Source: Hypericum androsaemum (taxonomy: Eukaryota; Streptophyta; Magnoliopsida; Malpighiales; Hypericaceae). From it: a stretch of 64,000 nucleotides of DNA. A program made the translations under genes and the position numbers. Each line of letters begins with the position of its first letter. Position 1 is the first letter of the stretch. Where the stretch lies: positions 5,634,707 through 5,698,706 of the forward strand of contig OZ023182.1 in the NCBI GenBank assembly GCA_963995505.1, written 5' to 3'. Below the pieces are notes generated by a model, which did no database searches, was not told the origin of the DNA, and worked only from the letters and a program-made list of their open reading frames with translations. This document shows positions 60,112 through 64,000 of this stretch, piece by piece.

Positions 60112-61400
60112 GGTCGTGTAAGAATTGAGAAACTAAAGTGATAATCTCTTAAAGTTTAAAGGGAGCAAAACGTAATTTTCCACAAATCCTAGCTGTGTTA
60201 GGGTTTTTAGCCCGAAAACTATGTTAAATAGGCCCCTAGGCCGTCCATTTTACCACAGAAATAATAGCCACGAAATTTTTCTCTCTGTAAAGGCGAGGAG
60301 CAAAATCTGACTCGGGAGGAGGGGCTAGGAGAGGACGAGATCTTCCGAGAATCGTTCGTACGAGAGGGGTAAGCTCCTGACCTTGTTTTCTTCTTGGAAT
60401 AGAGTAACTTCCGCCCCAAGTCACGTGTTCTGTCTTCCAAAAAGGTGAAGAGGACGAACTTACTGAGTCTCGGGAGGATCGTGGGAGGGTTAAGAATCTA
60501 GGAGCAACGTCAGGTAAGTGGAAATCTTAGATCGAAGATTTTATGATTCTGAACACATATGGCTCAATTTTAGGTTTCTGATTTAATCTGATATTCTGAT
60601 CTCAGTTCGGATCTGATTTTTGTGATGCATGGGGAAACCGATTTGATTCTGTTTTGTGTACGAATTTGATAAGTTGATTCTGTATACGCTTATGGATTTG
60701 ACCTCGTTTCTGTCTTATGGATCTGACCTGGTTTCTGTTTATTTATGAAATTGATGCTGTTCGGATTTGAGTATAAGTTTCGATGTGAATATGTGAGTAT
60801 ACTGGTCATGTTCTGTTCAGTCATGCGGGATTATTTCTGTACCTTTTGGGCCCTATAGTTCGTACGCATCGCTTTAAAGCGGTACCGGGTAATCCTAGGT
60901 GCGTGTGATCAAATGGATAGGGAGTGCAGAAATTATCTGGGCTCGTGGGGATACCCTTCTGTCTTTTGGGCCCGTAACGCGGGAACGGAGGGGTACTTTT
61001 TGGGCCCTCGAGAATCCTGTCATGAATATGTTCGGCTCCGGAGTCTATGGGTGTTAGTCGGTTAAGGGATCTTCTGTGAATATATTTAATCTTGTTGTGA
61101 ATATATTTGTGCTTGTTCCACTTACTGAGTTAATCAACTCACGTTAGTCGTATGTGTTTCAGATGGTTCAGCTAAGGTTCGGGATCGGGAGTAGATGGTT
61201 CGGCTTGCATGCATCATCACTGTTTTCTTGAAAAATAAGGACGGTTGATTCTCCGACCGCGCGTATTTGAATTTGATGACAATTATCCATTTTCCCATTT
61301 ACTAAAGAGTTGGATTTTTATTTGTAATAAAGCCTGATGCCTAGCGGGGTGTTTAAATCCTCGGGCACTGTCACTTCTATTTTCTGGTCGTGACAGGTCG
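60112..61400 (+). mobile_element. Solo LTR of a gypsy-type retrotransposon with 5-bp target duplication
   Basis: The LTR spans 60117-61395 (1279 bp), starts TGTAAGAATTGAG and ends GGTCGTGACA, with canonical TG...CA. It is flanked on both sides by GGTCG (60112-60116 and 61396-61400). The TGGTATCAGAGC-type primer site expected after a complete 5' LTR is absent, and no internal domain follows. This is the product of recombination between two LTRs. The superfamily is inferred from LTR length and the CGTGACA ending common in plant gypsy elements. It lies about 580 bp downstream of the lycopene epsilon-cyclase stop. Confidence 0.82.
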
Positions 61401-61983
61401 AGCAAGGATGTAGGGGGTTATTTTGGAGAGATTTTATTTCGAATTTTGAATCATGTTAAAATCAAATTTAGTTTAGTCGAGTTAATAGATAATAGTCCTG
61501 GACTCCTGGGCGTGGACATCGAATGTATGTTCCTGATATGGCTGTCCCTGTTAAGTAAAAGCACTTTACAACGGACGAATGAAGTTTCACTGCCCCTTAA
61601 ATCAACCAATGTCAGCTCGAGACGAAGCACACGTGGCGTGATTAATATTGCAAGTAAAATGCTATGAAGATATTTACCAAGGCGGAAAGAGCATAATATA
61701 TATGCCTTATCGTATTTAATTAGTAGCAAAAGTAATTCCATTAGATACAACGGAAGAACAATTGTAGATTTCACTTGCTTTTTCCCAAGAATTGATGCTT
61801 TCTCCCACGTTTATCATATAATTAAGGCAAGAAGCAAGAAGCAAGAAGGAAAGCAAAGATATTGGATTAACTATACATACAATGGTCCATAAATAACTAC
61901 CTAATAGATGTTATGAACAGAAACCAGGAAGGGACAGTGGAAAACGGAGACGACCATGAAGAAGCGAATTAAAAAAAAGCTGC
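61401..61983. other. 3' flank of the lycopene epsilon-cyclase gene
   Basis: Contains the 3' UTR of the cyclase (-) and a short AAGCAAGAAG tandem repeat near 61828-61850. No gene was found. Confidence 0.5.
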
Positions 61984-63908
61984 TTACATGGTGAGATAAG
62001 TTCTGATCATGGAGGCTCCGGTCGGATCAGACATCAGATGTCTGACAAGGGACATTCTCATATCATTGGGTGCAATAACGAACATATAGAAGGAAAACAG
62101 TATGAGATCAGCCGAGGAGAGGGAGGATCCTAGGAAACCCATCCACATCCTGATGCAAAGACAAACAATGGTGATAAAAGTAACATCAGTCATGCCTGCC
62201 ATTAACAACGATCGGGATCCGTTGACGGTGAGAAACGAGAACGTACCACTTTGGTACTCGGAAGAAGGCATGGAAGAACGTCCTGATCCCCTCGATGTCT
62301 AGCTGCACGATGAGCGCCAGTCCGAAGAGGAAGAATGACCTTTGGCGTTTTCTCTCCTGCGGCCAAAGAGAGTTCCAAGCTGACAAAGGAAAAGCAGTTG
62401 TGAGGCTTTGTTAGCAGTTAAACATCTAAACGAACCGGATATATGGCGATCCATCATATGGCATACCTTGCATTGAGATATTCACATTACTTCTTTCATG
62501 ATTAAGTTCTCCTCTAGAGTGATTATCCAAAATACTTGCAATCACAGAAGCATAACTGGGAGCTTCTGACAACGATCTCACAACAGAGTAACCTGCGAGA
62601 GAGCAAGAACAAAACCGTTTTGAACAACTTCCGAAGAGAGAAAGCACTTCTGACATTGGTTCTCACCTGTGGCTGGATGTACCATGCTAGCTGCAGCACC
62701 AAAAGCAAGGTTCTTTTGCTCTGTATTTGGCAAGGAACCACCAACAGGAATGTAGGACCATTCCTGCAAATTTTTGAAGCTTGAATCTACTACACCTATG
62801 CCCCCAAAAGTAAACACAGTCGAGTACAACGGAATGAAGGGCAGAAGAGAATTATCACCTCCTCGTAAGTTTTCAAGATTCGTATTCCCATTGTTTCCAA
62901 CCTCAGCATCAGTTTTTTCTTGAGCAAGTCAAAAGGCATGGCATCTTTTGATGCCAAACAAGTTTCCTGCAGAATTTGTTTATAAGCGTTCTTCTGTCAT
63001 CGTAATCTATAAAATCACTCGTAACAGAATTGCACTAGACAGACCTCAAAGAACACTCTTGTTGGTGACATAGGCATTGCATAAAGAAATGTTGGATATT
63101 CCACCTCAAAGCGAGGAACTTTTTCCTTGCTGTAGTTTCTATAGTCCATGAAAACCATCAGACTAGGATCATATGGGTTATTTTCCACCTGAAATGACCA
63201 AAATAAGCATTAAAAATGTAAGGGATTTTCTTGGGCGATAAAACAACCTTGATCACTATGAAACATGTAATGATGAGGAGTGGAAATAACAAGTACCAGA
63301 TTAAACGCTATATCTAAAAAAATGTCAGGGATTTTCTTGGGTGATAAAACAACCTTGATCACTATGAAACCTTGTATTGCAGTCATACCTCAACCTCAAC
63401 GCCGTAAGCTGTTTGGACAGAAACTCGGGGACCACCAACTTCATACTGCAACAGTTTTCCCGAAGCTGCTCCAGATGCAACCGTCACCAGCCTACAGCGT
63501 GACGTTAGATGGTGAATGGACAGAAAAAGTTACACTCAAGGACTAACAGAAATTGATCAAGAGGTACCTGCAAGGAACAACTACATTGTCTTCACACACT
63601 ACTAGACGATGACCCTCGGCTGCTTCAGTAATGGTCTCCACTTTTGAACTAAGATATGAAACACCTGACTCGACACACCTAGAAGAAATTAATAATGATC
63701 ATACATCCATTTCTCTGCATCTATAGCAAAATAGATAGTAAGATCGAGTTAAGAGCCAACTGGTCTCACCTTCTGAGCAATTCTTCATGAAGCAAATGAC
63801 GGCTAACCCTCCCATAAGCTCTGCCAATGAGGACAGGGTCCGAAACATCGTCAAGATAAACAATAGTGTCACGCCAGACATGCTCGATGCACCTTTCAAG
63901 CCCAAGAT
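61984..63908 (-). CDS. LCYE: Lycopene epsilon-cyclase, 3' part (gene runs off the window)
   Basis: Nine exons are visible: 63908-63770, 63678-63568, 63491-63389, 63188-63045, 62966-62859, 62763-62667, 62592-62467, 62379-62247, 62149-61984; about 375 C-terminal residues, phases consistent. The N-terminus with the transit peptide and dinucleotide-binding motif lies beyond 64000. Landmarks: LGLERCIEHVWRDTIVYLDD, IGRAYGRVSRHLLHEELLRR, YAMPMSPTRVFFEETCLASK, GGSLPNTEQKNLAFGAAASM, VHPATGYSVVRSLSEAP, and the hydrophobic C-terminus (FGLALIVQLDIEGIRTFF, MWMGFLGSSLSSADLILFSF). The enzyme acts in plastids and adds an epsilon ring to lycopene, the branch towards alpha-carotene and lutein. These C-terminal phrases separate it from lycopene beta-cyclase. 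Equivalent to Arabidopsis LUT2. Confidence 0.93.
63221..63370. repeat. 44-bp direct duplication in an LCYE intron
   Basis: Positions 63221-63264 and 63327-63370 are identical except for one C/T difference (AGGGATTTTCTTGGG[C/T]GATA...), 106 bp apart, in the intron 63189-63388. The low divergence points to a recent local duplication. Confidence 0.85.
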
Positions 63909-64000
63909 CTGAAAGAAGATCACATTCGCTTAAGTAAAGCAGCAGCAAACTAAACCAATTTAGATCAAAGAATGAAACAGAGTAAAGGGAATGCAAAAAC

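Overview
The window is nuclear DNA of a flowering plant, most probably a eudicot. All but one of the single-copy genes have introns with GT-AG borders, their products are plant families (group A MAP kinase kinase, clade A PP2C, lycopene epsilon-cyclase), and the gaps hold plant transposon types: an L1-like LINE, a Ty1/copia element, a gypsy-type solo LTR, a Mutator-like foldback element and a SINE-like insertion. The species cannot be named from sequence alone.

Layout. 0.1-4.9 kb: a decayed LINE on the minus strand. 4.9-7.5 kb: repeat debris. 7.5-12.4 kb: a decayed copia element with both LTRs. 12.9-14.6 kb (+): a LYAR-type zinc-finger nucleolar protein. 15.3-16.4 kb (-): a small two-helix membrane protein of the 'L18a-like' family. 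19.5-21.1 kb (+): the 25 kDa subunit of pre-mRNA cleavage factor Im. 24.5-27.1 kb (+): an MKK1/MKK2-type MAP kinase kinase. 27.5-29.3 kb (-): an ABI1/ABI2/HAB1-type PP2C, convergent with the kinase. 35.7-44.3 kb (-): a 14-exon, about 1285-residue basic, serine-rich protein of unknown role. 50.2-51.7 kb (-): an intronless PIF/Harbinger-derived protein without recognisable catalytic acids. 54.2-55.3 kb: a Mutator-like foldback element with a 9-bp target duplication. 60.1-61.4 kb: a solo LTR with a 5-bp target duplication. 62.0 kb to the right edge (-): the last nine exons of lycopene epsilon-cyclase, whose 5' part lies outside.

A repeat family occurs three times (about 17.1-18.1, 22.2-23.2 and 32.7-34.0 kb). 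It combines a degenerate CATGCCATTT-type minisatellite with two or three copies of a unit of about 177 bp and, in two copies, a related reading frame of 86-92 residues. I do not recognise the family; it is the best candidate here for something undescribed.

The genes are not an operon. From memory of the Arabidopsis map, their homologues lie in a few small clusters (AT4G29780-29820; MKK1 next to ABI1; LUT2 next to ABI2; AT2G19385-19390). The window therefore looks like an ancestral gene order that was duplicated and thinned out in Arabidopsis. Functionally, the kinase and the phosphatase belong to stress and abscisic-acid signalling, the cyclase to lutein synthesis, and the LYAR and CFIm25 genes to ribosome biogenesis and mRNA 3'-end formation. 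The last two have promoter motifs typical of housekeeping genes. Exon borders were placed by eye from GT-AG sites, reading phase and family resemblance.
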